NCBI GenBank assembly: GCA_032871835.1 | Contig: CM065297.1 | Coordinates: 19,198,098 to 19,262,097 of the forward strand | Length of the DNA: 64,000 nucleotides | Source of the DNA: Dipteronia dyeriana | Lineage: Eukaryota > Streptophyta > Magnoliopsida > Sapindales > Sapindaceae | Direction: 5' to 3' | Shown here: piece after piece, positions 55,729 through 64,000 of the stretch | How positions within the stretch are numbered: position 1 is the stretch's first letter | Layout: every line of letters begins with the position of its first letter | The notes under the pieces: generated by a model | The model's input: only the letters and a program-made list of their open reading frames with translations | Database searches by the model: none | What the model was told of the DNA's origin: nothing | Translations under genes and position numbers: made by a program

Positions 55729-57258
55729 CTATCCAGTAACGGAAGATGGGTCACTTCTCTTGTTTGAAGAATGCTGTTGTGGATGATGGTGATGGAGGTC
55801 TATAAATTCGAGTTCCTTCTGCCTTAGAACAAGCACCATCCTCTCGTTTTCAAGTCGCCTTCGTTCGTTTTCGAGCTTGGCTCTCTCCATTTCCCTTTCT
55901 TTCTTGGAGCTAAACTTCACCCACTTCAACCTTTGCTTCTCCAGTTCGAATGCTTGGTATTGGTAGCTCACTTGCTGCTCTTCTAGTTGAAGTAACCTCG
56001 ATTTCATCCACTGCTTCTTCTCCCAAGCACTCTTCGCAACGTCTTGATACACACTTGTTACTTCGCAACTCAATTGCTGCATCAATGGTGACAATGGTGC
56101 AGGGAAAACACCCTTTCTTGGTCTTTTTTGTGGTGGTTTGTCATCATTGTTGTCGTCTTCATCATCCTGTCCATGCCCATTTTGGCCCCTTGAGTTTCCT
56201 TCTATTGCATCATCATCATCGTAATCATCATCCTCATCATCAGAATCATCCTCCTCCGCATCATCCTCTTCGTCACTGCCCACTCTTACCATTTTTGATC
56301 TTTCCATTTCATTTCGACTTGAATTAGCCCCAGTCTGGACATTCTCTGATGAATGTGAGCACCGCTGTTGTTGTGCTTGCTGGTGCTGAACCTGAGATGG
56401 CTCAGTTGCAACCTCTGGTGAATGATTCGCGCCATTAGCCCCGCTAGTACCACCACCACCACCACCAACATGACCACAACTATTATGATAAGCACACATT
56501 TCCCTGAAAAACAAATGCTTAGAATTGAGTAACTTCTTCACCTCCTCCTTCATTTTCGGTCCCAAATCCATTGTATCAAGCAAACTCTGATTCTCCACAA
56601 CACGGCAAGCAGTTCCCTTACCAAGAATTTCATTAACCCGTTTGTACCTCTTATTCAAGTCATTGAATTTGTCCTCACATTGCTGAGGAGACACATAAAA
56701 CCCCTTTTCCATCATAGCCCTAGAAACAGATTTCCATTTCCCTTTCTTCTGTAATAAAGCTCCAACCTTTTTCTTATCATTCACTTCAGATCCAGCTTCA
56801 TCACCAATGTAAAACACAGCCATTATAAGAAGTCTGACCATGCCATCAGTCCATTTCATTCTCTGCCATTGAGATACTTTTCTCTTGCCATCTCCATTAC
56901 TGTCGTCGGGGGCGAATCCAAGCTCATCCTCATCGCTCAGTGGCGATTGCTGCTGCTGCTGCTGCTGTTGCTGTTGCTTTGCTTTGGTGTTAAACAAGTA
57001 CCCATGTTGTTGTTTCACAGAATGGTGGGATTGTGTGTGGTGATGGTGGTGGTGATGATGATCAGTGTCATGCTGGTGGGGGTATGCAACCATTTGGGGA
57101 TGGTGATTCAAGTGAAGAGGGTTTTGTGGGTTTTGGGGATTGTGAGAATTTTGAGGGTTTTGTTGTTGTTGGGGTTGTGGGTGTAGTGGCATTTCTAGTC
57201 CCAGCATCCCTGAACCAATACCAGAAAACAATCCACCATGTAAACCATTTGGTTCCAT
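55729..57258 (-). CDS. trihelix (GT-type) transcription factor, 509 aa, single exon
   Basis: ATG at 57,258 (MEPNGLHGGLFSGIGSGMLG), stop TAG at 55,729. In order: Q/N/P/H-rich N-terminus with H8 (67-74) and Q10 (95-104); trihelix DNA-binding domain at about 125-215 with W131, W136 and W175 as helix-core tryptophans (RMKWTDGMVRLL, GKWKSVSRAMMEKGFYVSPQ, CEDKFNDLNKRYKRVNEIL); a conserved LLDTMDLGPKMKEEVKKLLN segment (226-245); Gly run; long acidic tract (about 325-360); basic KRPRKG probable nuclear signal; and a C-terminal coiled coil rich in K, E and R. Trihelix proteins bind GT elements in the nucleus. It most resembles uncharacterised plant proteins of the At1g21200/At3g10040 type; subfamily is uncertain. 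Intact. Confidence 0.92.
   Translation of the reverse strand: MEPNGLHGGLFSGIGSGMLGLEMPLHPQPQQQQNPQNSHNPQNPQNPLHLNHHPQMVAYPHQHDTDHHHHHHHHTQSHHSVKQQHGYLFNTKAKQQQQQQQQQQSPLSDEDELGFAPDDSNGDGKRKVSQWQRMKWTDGMVRLLIMAVFYIGDEAGSEVNDKKKVGALLQKKGKWKSVSRAMMEKGFYVSPQQCEDKFNDLNKRYKRVNEILGKGTACRVVENQSLLDTMDLGPKMKEEVKKLLNSKHLFFREMCAYHNSCGHVGGGGGGTSGANGANHSPEVATEPSQVQHQQAQQQRCSHSSENVQTGANSSRNEMERSKMVRVGSDEEDDAEEDDSDDEDDDYDDDDAIEGNSRGQNGHGQDDEDDNNDDKPPQKRPRKGVFPAPLSPLMQQLSCEVTSVYQDVAKSAWEKKQWMKSRLLQLEEQQVSYQYQAFELEKQRLKWVKFSSKKEREMERAKLENERRRLENERMVLVLRQKELEFIDLHHHHPQQHSSNKRSDPSSVTG
56946..56977. repeat. CAG/CAA repeat encoding polyglutamine
   Basis: Trinucleotide run (TGCTGCTGC...GTTGCTGTTGC on plus) inside the trihelix gene, coding Q95-Q104; length is likely polymorphic. 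Confidence 0.85.
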
Positions 57259-57289
57259 CAAATTACAGCTATTTTATGAGATTTTAAAC

Positions 57290-57770
57290 ACACCCAGTTG
57301 AGATACATGTCATTGGCTACTATTCTATATTATTAAAAAAAAAAGACAAAAAAGAAGAAACTCAGTTGACAAAAAAAAAAATTGTTGTTAAATGTTAACA
57401 ACTGTCAATGAAATTCTAAATTGAACCAGAGATGGAAACATAACATACCCAGTAAGCCAAATAGTTATCAGAACCAAAATCAGCAAAGATAATAGCCCAG
57501 AGCACCAACCAGAGGAAGATTGAAGTAGAATTGTGACATCACCAGGCCTGAGCTATCTAATGTTGTTCAACACCCAAAATAAGCAAGTTTGTTTTGCCGG
57601 AAGAATTGCAGAAATAGTGAGAGAAAGTGGAAGAGGTAGGGTTGGTATATTGAAAAGAGTGAGACGGCGTGATAGAGATGAGAGAGAGTAAAGGACAGAG
57701 ACAGAGTACGTATATACAGAGAAGGTAGCAGCTGGTTTTGGGTTTGGCAGGTTCTAGTTTGTAGAAACAC
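57290..57770 (-). promoter_or_regulatory. trihelix gene leader and core promoter
   Basis: On the minus strand TATATA lies at about 57,711-57,717, followed by a long pyrimidine-rich leader (57,610-57,700, CTCTCTCATCTC-type). GGTATGTTATG near 57,450 and an AG near 57,325 could be the ends of an intron in the 5' leader. These are suggestive only. Confidence 0.4.
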
Positions 57771-57779
57771 AAAAACTGC

Positions 57780-58917
57780 CCATGGTTTTGCTTTTTATTT
57801 TTGGAAGCAAAACTGATAACCCACAGGTTTTAATCAAAACTGAGGCACGCACTCATTTCTAAAGTCTAAACGATCGCCCACATGATCCCATCTCATAAAA
57901 CCACGACTGCGCACCGCTTTGACTGCCGAACTCTCGTATAAATTATTTTACTGGGCATGTCAATTAAATTGAGGCTCTCCGTATAAATTTTTGAGTATTT
58001 GACTCAATTTTTTTATTTTAATATCTTTTGGATTAAGATTTTACCGATTTTATATAGCTATTTCAATTTGTATAAGATCTTAAAGGGTAAAATAGTTAAT
58101 TTACATGTTCAATATATTTGACTGTTAATTTTTTATAGTATAAGATTCTAAAAATAAAATATTCTATTTATAGATATTATAAGATTAGTTAAATAGTAAA
58201 TCTCTTATGTACATATAAAGTTGTAAGTTCAAGTTTTCTCTAAACTTAAAAAAAAACCCTAAAGTTATATATACTTCAACAAAAAAATGGTCAATTTATG
58301 TATTCGATACCTTTGATTGTTAATTTTCGTTATTTTGCTATTTGTGTGAGGTTTTAAATGGATAAATGGATAATTTTCATATTCAGTAGATACCATTAAT
58401 TTTCTTTATTTGCTAGGTGCAATTGGCACACCCCGACAAAACTATTTATACCCAATTTTTTTTTAAAATTTTGATTTAATTAAATAAAATTTAATGTTTT
58501 AATTTATTTTTTTAATTTATTTCCAAACCTACCATTTTTATTTATTTTTCAAACTTCAAACACCCTATCTCTAATCTCTATATACATCTCTCTCACCTCC
58601 GGTAAACGATTTACTTTTTTCTTCTTATTTCTCCTTTTTTTAAAGTTTCCTTCTTCTATTTCATGGTGGAAAAGAAAAAAGAAAAAAGAAAAAAGAAAAA
58701 AGAATAGAGTTACTTCAATACAAAGATTGTTTTGATATCATTCTCAAACAATTCTTACAAATGTTTTATGTCATTTCCAGACAATTCTTTTTTATGTTTG
58801 ATATCGTTATCATACAATTGTTCTATATGTTTGATATTATTCTCAGACTCTTCCATAATATTTGTTATGTGTCTAAGAAACAAATTTTAACGTTTAATAG
58901 TTAAGAAAAAATATAAG
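57780..58917. other. intergenic, no gene seen
   Basis: AT-rich. A loosely repeated block (TTAATTTACATGTTC..TGACTGTTAATTTTT and two degenerate relatives) occurs between 58,085 and 58,410. A (GAAAAAA)n run is at 58,670-58,705. The repeated TTTGATAT(C/T)(A/G)TT phrase at 58,730-58,840 has a period of about 50 bp. Confidence 0.5.
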
Positions 58918-59002
58918 TAATGCTACATAACCCAAAAATTTAGTCCAAATTTCAACCCAAATGACATGACAAATGATTTGGTATCACCACACATAAATAA
59001 CA

Positions 59003-59161
59003 TGAGTAATGCTATATAACCCAAATAATTAACTCAAATAATATGGTAAGTGAGTTGTCATCACCACACACAACGTAGAATGATATGGTTAATGAAAAAA
59101 TCACTTGCCATGTCATTTGGGTTGAAATTTGAACTAAATTTTTGGGTTGTATAGCATTACT
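59003..59161. mobile_element. inner MITE, AGTAATGCTA family
   Basis: About 159 bp: GAGTAATGCTATATAACCCA at the left and GAGTAATGCTATACAACCCA inverted at the right, both arms continuing with matching AAATT(T)AGTTCAAATT-type sequence. Target duplication not resolved. Confidence 0.75.
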
Positions 59162-59187
59162 CCACACAACATATAATGATGTTGTTA

Positions 59188-59950
59188 GAATTGTGATATT
59201 TACACCCCTCAAAAATTGTATGTACACCCCAATTTAGTATATTAGTATATTATTGAAAATCCAATATTACCCTTGAGTAAAGTTACTTAAATGATTAAAT
59301 AGTTTGTAGGTACACACAAATAGTTATTAATTGATTGACTGAAAAAAAGGAAAAAAGAAGTTTCCTATTAATTGTTTGGTAAATAATAAAAACATTTCTA
59401 TTTTATCAAACCCTAACTTCTATTTTAAATACTAATTTCAATTTCTTTTAAAGAATACAAATTGATTGAGTTGACCAACAATTTACAGTCATAATTGAGT
59501 GAAACAAAATCAATACAAACAAAAAACTTTCGTAGAAATAGAGTAATTGAGATATGTTTTTGTGTGTTGAGAGCTAGTAATTTTTCAATTCAGTAGAATT
59601 AGAGAATTTTAATATTAATTTTTTTTAAATTAATTCAATGATAATATTTTTTTTTCAAACAATTTTTTAGTGACATCAAATGTTTTTACAAGAGTTAGAA
59701 TATTTTTTTAAAGAGAAATTATTTATTTGAATAAAAAGATATAAAATAATAAAATTTTAAATAAATCTGATTAGATAACAAAATAGTGTGATGTGCTAAT
59801 GAAAATATAATATAATTAAAGTAAAGAAAGGGTATTTTTGTTATTAAGTGAGGTTTATTTACTAAACATAGACTTTTAAAATATTTTAAGGGTGTACTTA
59901 CGAAAGGGGTGTGTACATACAGTTTTTGAGGGGTGTCAATATCGCCACTC
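59188..59950. mobile_element. 763-bp TIR element (ACACCCCTCAAAAA termini)
   Basis: Ends GAATTGTGATATTTACACCC and, inverted, GAGTGGCGATATTGACACCC, both continuing CTCAAAAA(T/C)TGTATGTACA. Flanked by ATGTTGTTA (59,179-59,187) and ATGTAGTTA (59,951-59,959), 8 of 9 matching. Removing it restores the outer MITE. Mutator-like by duplication size; non-coding. Confidence 0.75.
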
Positions 59951-60374
59951 ATGTAGTTAATGAAAAAACAACTTACCACATCATTTGGTTAAAATTTAAA
60001 CTAAATTTTTGGGTTGTGTAGCATTAGTGAAAAAAAAAATCAAGAAAGTGGGTTTTTCTTTTTGGGAAAAGGAAGGTGGGGTTGTAATAGATTTACTTTG
60101 TAGAAGATTTTTTTTCCTTAAATTATATGTCTCTAAGTAATTTTGATATAAAAAAAAAAGAATACTACATAAATAGATCAGTAAGGATACGTCAGTAGCA
60201 CCCTTCTTTGTTAAGGTTTTAAAGGGCAACATATAATTTTTTTAATATTATTACTCAATTCAAAGTTTTATTGTATACTGCATCATTTTTTACATAGCTA
60301 TATAACTATATCATAAATTAATTGTGACATCTTATATAAATTGAATAATTGAAAATGAAAATTACTTGATGAGA

Positions 60375-61440
60375 TCAAGAATATAACTTTTTGAAAGAAT
60401 AAAAAAAAGTTTTAGAAAAGTAAAAGTATTTGTCAAAACCGTTGTACTTTTCTGCCCCTTTAATAAAACCGTTGAGATAAAACACCCTATAAAAACTATT
60501 AAGTTCATCACCATTATCCCCAGATTCGATCTCCACCGTCAATCTCAGAGATGGAGGATGGAGATAATTAGAATAAAAAGGCAAAAAGAAAAAAAAATCA
60601 ACAACTCATCACTTTTATAGTGTAATCACAATAACAACACCAACCAAAGAAATTCAAACCTAGATAACTTCAGCACCATCATCAACAAAATCAAACATAT
60701 AAACTCTGAAATAAAATGTTTTCTAAATCCATAATAAAAATACTTAAGTAAATACTAAACCTGGTAGTCTTTTCTTTAACACTCAATATTTTCATGTAAA
60801 TCTATCATGCCCACAAAAGATTGATGAATCAATTCTCGTTTTCAATCTTCATCCCCAAATCAAAACAAACCAACCACCACAAACCCATCCACATGCCCGA
60901 ACCCCACCAACCCACCTTGAATCCTTACTGAGACCACCATTATCACCATCAATCTCAGAAACCTTAATCCCCAAATCCAATCACCAACAAATCCCTAACC
61001 CCCAAATACCACTAAATCCCTAACCTCAAAATCCAACAACCTCCACCACTAGCGTAAATCTTTTCTCAACAGAGGAGTTTAACGCTCAAGTCCTAGCCGG
61101 TGGCCAACCGGATTGGATCAAATATGGAGGGAAAGAATAGAGTGAGAAACGGGAAAAGAATATAGAGAGAAACGAGAAAAGAAGAAAGTCGATCTCCTAT
61201 CAACAGAAGAGATCACCGCTTCTCTCCAACACCGGATTGAAGAAGATGGAGAGATTAGAGAGCTCGGAGAGAGAAAGAGAGAGATCATAGAATGTTACAA
61301 TGTTACCCTTTGAGTCAACTTCAACATAATGGTCAACCGGATATTTTAACAGAAAATGTAACAGTAAGAGGGATTGTGACGAATACTTTTACTTTTACTT
61401 TTAGGGGGCAAAATGGCTGTTAATAGCAAAATTCGGTTAG
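60375..61440. repeat. possible Mutator-like non-autonomous element
   Basis: The block AAAAGTAAAAGTATTTGTCA near the left (60,417) recurs inverted near 61,385-61,408, next to GCCCCTTT/GCCCCCTA. The interior is CA-rich and then GA-rich (CACCACAAACCCATCCACAT; GAGAGAAAGAGAGAGATC), as in the interior of the 3,245 element. Ends and target duplication are not established. Confidence 0.3.
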
Positions 61441-63653
61441 GGACCAAAGAAGAATTTTTCACTTCCCAGTCTTCCCGTAAGGGTCCAAATTCGGGCTTGT
61501 ATGACGGGGTATCAAGGTCTCCGAGGTCGAGCTACCACGCGATCCTACAAAATCAAGGCGAGGCCGCCCATACCATCTGAGCATCTCGCACGTTTTTAGG
61601 CTTACCAAGTAAAGCCTGACGAAACCATGCCAAGCTCTTTATACCAGGATAAAGCCCGAAGCTAGGTCGACGTGAAAGGACCTGGGTCCCCCGACATCAA
61701 GGTATCTCGTGACACTCTCCTAGAGCTTGCTACTATCTCTACTTTCACTAGGAGACCTTCAAGGTGCCGAACTTGTCTTGCAAAGGCCCTCCTGCCTCGA
61801 CGAGGTATAATCTTGACCTGTATGAGCATTAAAGAAAGAAGCCCGTAAAGCCTCATCGACACCAAAAGAGCCAAGATCCACTGTAGATCCTGGTATGGTT
61901 GAATCAAGTAGCAAGAGCAGTGCTCGAGCGTACCTCTCCACTCTTCCAGAAGCGAGCCAATGTCGTCTGTTTATGGCAAATACCTTACCAGGGCCTGCTA
62001 GCCAAGCCCGCAACCCCACTAGAAAGCCTGCATAATTAGGTCAAGCTCCATGATAAAGCTCGACGTAACTAAACCAAGCTCCCAACTACAAGGTTGGAAC
62101 CCAATGGGATATTTTGCCTCTAAAATGGTTAGCATAAGCTCCATGGGAAAACCAGTATCTAGCTCTGTGACAATCGAGAGGTCCCCGGGGGACCCCGCCA
62201 GTGTACTGGATCCTAGGGTACCTCGCCCTCAAGGAATATCAAATGTCACCTCGGGTAACCTCTATGAAGTACCTCTCCAAAGTGACATACAGAACTAGAG
62301 CTCTCCTCTCGGCAACGTAGGAAGAGAGGATTGACTTCCATGACATTTAAAGTACCATTAATGAGGTCAACCACATTAATGGAGGCAGTCAACCCAGTTA
62401 ATGACATGATCAACACCATTAATAAGAGAATATTCAACTCTTTAATGGCCATAATTAGTGAAAGAGCCCAAAGAGGAAACAAATACCTTTTCCTCCAAGA
62501 TATCCTCCACAACCAATTATTGGGGGTCAACTATAACAGAAAATCCCGCCTATCAAGGAAGGAAGAGTCCGAAGAGTAAACAATCATATATTCTCAGAGA
62601 TAATAGCTACAAGCCGATCAACTACATTAAAGAAAGGATCATATTCGATAAGGAAACAAAGACTAATTGAAGAATCTCGGACTTGCACGCCAAGATGGTC
62701 ATCATGTATAAATATGCCTGTAAAAGGCATATTGAGGCTGGCTCCGATCAATAACAGAAGACACATGCTTCGTTAAAGTTCTCTCTACATCATCATTGTA
62801 TGGGTACCCCGACCGGGAAAATATCGGTCTACATTCGACCACCATTGTAAGCTCTCTGGAGCAACTACGTTGTATTACTTCACCATCCTTGTAAGCTCCC
62901 CAGAGCATTATTTGATATATACATAAGGAAGGGTATTCCTCTTTCCTCCGGATACTGCCTTGGGGTTTTTCAGCATGTGATCACTCGTGATGCTTTTCCC
63001 CCCCTTGGTCAATCCACCTCCATCTACTTAAGACTTGTGTATTTCCTATTATCTTTTGTTTTACGCATGTGTGTATGCGGGCTAGGAACCGACCTCATTG
63101 AACCTAGCTGTCTAATCTTTCTTACATGAGAGGAACCGAATCTAGATTCCTACCCTGCTGGACCTAACGCTCTTATCCTCTCATCTATACGCCAAAGTCG
63201 CACACCAAAATGAAGAGAAACCGCCCAGATCAGTTGGAAGGGAGTCGAGGAGCTCTCATGTATCCTCTCTATGGAAGAAATAGAGCTCTCCGACACTGGA
63301 GCTAGATAAGCCCCCCTCTTATTTGCTATCGAGGTCGAGGTATTATAGGAAGCAATCGGGCTCTAGAATCAGGCTCTGGGTACTAGGACGGGCTCCGACC
63401 TCGACCAAGGAACAAGGTCCAAGATCATCCCCTTTGCATCAGCAAGGGAACCTCGACCTCCCCAGCTCCACTTCATAAGCACGAAGCCCTTCGGGCGGGA
63501 TGGCTTGTCTCCTACCTCCGATTTCATCCTTCTTCATATTCATACAAGATCAGGTCAGGTATCAACGGTACCGACCCCGGCCACCACTTTCGCGGTAGTG
63601 GTCTCAAGGGCGTTAATAGGGATTTCTCATCCTAAACAAATTTTCCTTTAACA
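61441..63653 (+). repeat. probable long 5' LTR of a Tat/Ogre-like element (cut by window)
   Basis: A compositionally distinct, GC-richer block with recurring CCTCGACC/GGTCGAGGT-type words. A TATA-like TTTGATATATACATAA is near 62,910. The block ends about 63,653, where CTTTAACACTTTCTGGCGTC resembles an LTR end in ..ACA followed by a primer site. The left boundary is uncertain: either near 61,497 (TGTATGACGGGG) or slightly upstream. ORFs in this block (for example 61,662-61,907 minus and 62,246-62,530 minus) have no recognisable content. Confidence 0.45.
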
Positions 63654-63660
63654 CTTTCTG

Positions 63661-63680
63661 GCGTCGTCTATGGAAAGTTT
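63661..63680 (+). promoter_or_regulatory. candidate primer binding site
   Basis: TGGCGTCGTCTATGGAAAG follows the proposed LTR end closely. It resembles the TGGCGCCGTCTGTGG primer site common in plant Tat/Ogre elements, with C-to-T changes. Internal sequence to 64,000 shows no gag start yet. Confidence 0.5.
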
Positions 63681-64000
63681 TCATACCCCTTTTGAGAGCC
63701 TCTATGTCTCTACATGAGTATCATTATACTTTCGAGGTAACATATTCATTATTCATGGAGTACCATTTACTATATACAATGTCTTTTCTCCATACTTGTC
63801 TATATCACCTATGCATTGCATGTGGTGCTCATTTTATCATTTAAGGAGTTTCGTTCATTGTGGAGAAAATATGGTACGTGGGATTTCTGGTGGAACCAGT
63901 TCATTATGCTACTCCTATAAAGTGAACCTGCTCAGATAATCATGGAGCTCCAATACAGTAGCTCCCTACTTGAAGATCTCTTATATAGCTGAACCATTCT

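Larger units (their letters stand above)
58917..60029. mobile_element. MITE with two further elements nested in it
   Basis: The left arm from about 58,917 reads GTAATGCTACATAACCCAAA, TTTAGTCCAAATTTCAACCC; the right arm (59,960-60,029) is its inverted match ending TTTTTGGGTTGTGTAGCATT. A shorter copy of the same family lies inside at 59,003-59,161, and a different TIR element at 59,188-59,950. The AGTAATGCTA terminus matches the 19,482 MITE. Confidence 0.65.

Noticed and set aside
55950..57287. Long plus-strand ORFs opposite the trihelix gene
   Set aside because: Shadow frames of the H-, Q- and D-rich coding strand; they give low-complexity L/V/H runs.
59719..60232. 86- and 78-codon ORFs within MITE sequence
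   Set aside because: AT-rich readings that cross element boundaries; not conserved units.

Overview
This is a nuclear chromosome segment from a flowering plant, most likely a eudicot. The evidence is GT-AG introns, a 16-exon plant-type pyruvate kinase gene, a plant trihelix transcription factor gene, a nuclear tRNA-Arg gene, and dense, nested plant transposable elements (Ty3/gypsy Tat lineage, Ty1/copia, hAT, Mutator-like and MITEs). No bacterial-type gene organisation is present.

Layout. 1-2,120: decayed Ty1/copia reverse transcriptase and LTR-like remnants. 3,245-5,230: a non-autonomous Mutator-like element with long terminal inverted repeats (TIRs) and a 10-bp target-site duplication (TSD). 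About 5,422-18,286: two adjacent hAT-like non-autonomous elements of one family; the first is split by Tat-1, a full-length minus-strand Tat-lineage retrotransposon (6,247-17,384, TSD AAGTG). About 18,590-21,660: an old LTR fragment, a MITE with an hAT-like element nested in it, and a poorly resolved repeat. 21,678-32,890: Tat-2, a decayed plus-strand retrotransposon (TSD GTAGA) carrying two further hAT-like MITEs with perfect 8-bp TSDs.

33,350-41,400 is the genic island. It holds a pyruvate kinase gene (CDS 33,906-40,312, 527 codons) with three CACGTG G-boxes upstream. Downstream are a 208-bp three-copy tandem repeat, each unit carrying an AATAAA, and then a tRNA-Arg(UCU) gene. From 41,662 to 55,398 there is a nested wreck: a DUF4283/CCHC-knuckle gene cut by an hAT transposon at about 42,250. 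The hAT copy contains a mitochondrial-looking insert and is itself invaded near its right end by Tat-3 (46,123-55,063, TSD AGATA). 55,729-57,258 (minus) is an intact trihelix transcription factor gene. 57,780-61,440 holds MITEs and low-complexity intergenic DNA. 61,440-64,000 is a probable long LTR of another Tat/Ogre-like element, with its primer binding site at about 63,660, running off the window.

The intact host genes I can support are the pyruvate kinase, the tRNA-Arg and the trihelix factor. The most notable recurring theme is an accessory ORF antisense to gag-pol at the 3' end of all three Tat elements, with introns visible in at least Tat-1. In Tat-1 and Tat-3 it converges with pol across a short tandem repeat. 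The most notable host feature is the pyruvate kinase, which belongs to a divergent plant clade with substitutions at several canonical active-site positions. All coordinates are from reading the sequence by eye; element boundaries without a named TSD are approximate.
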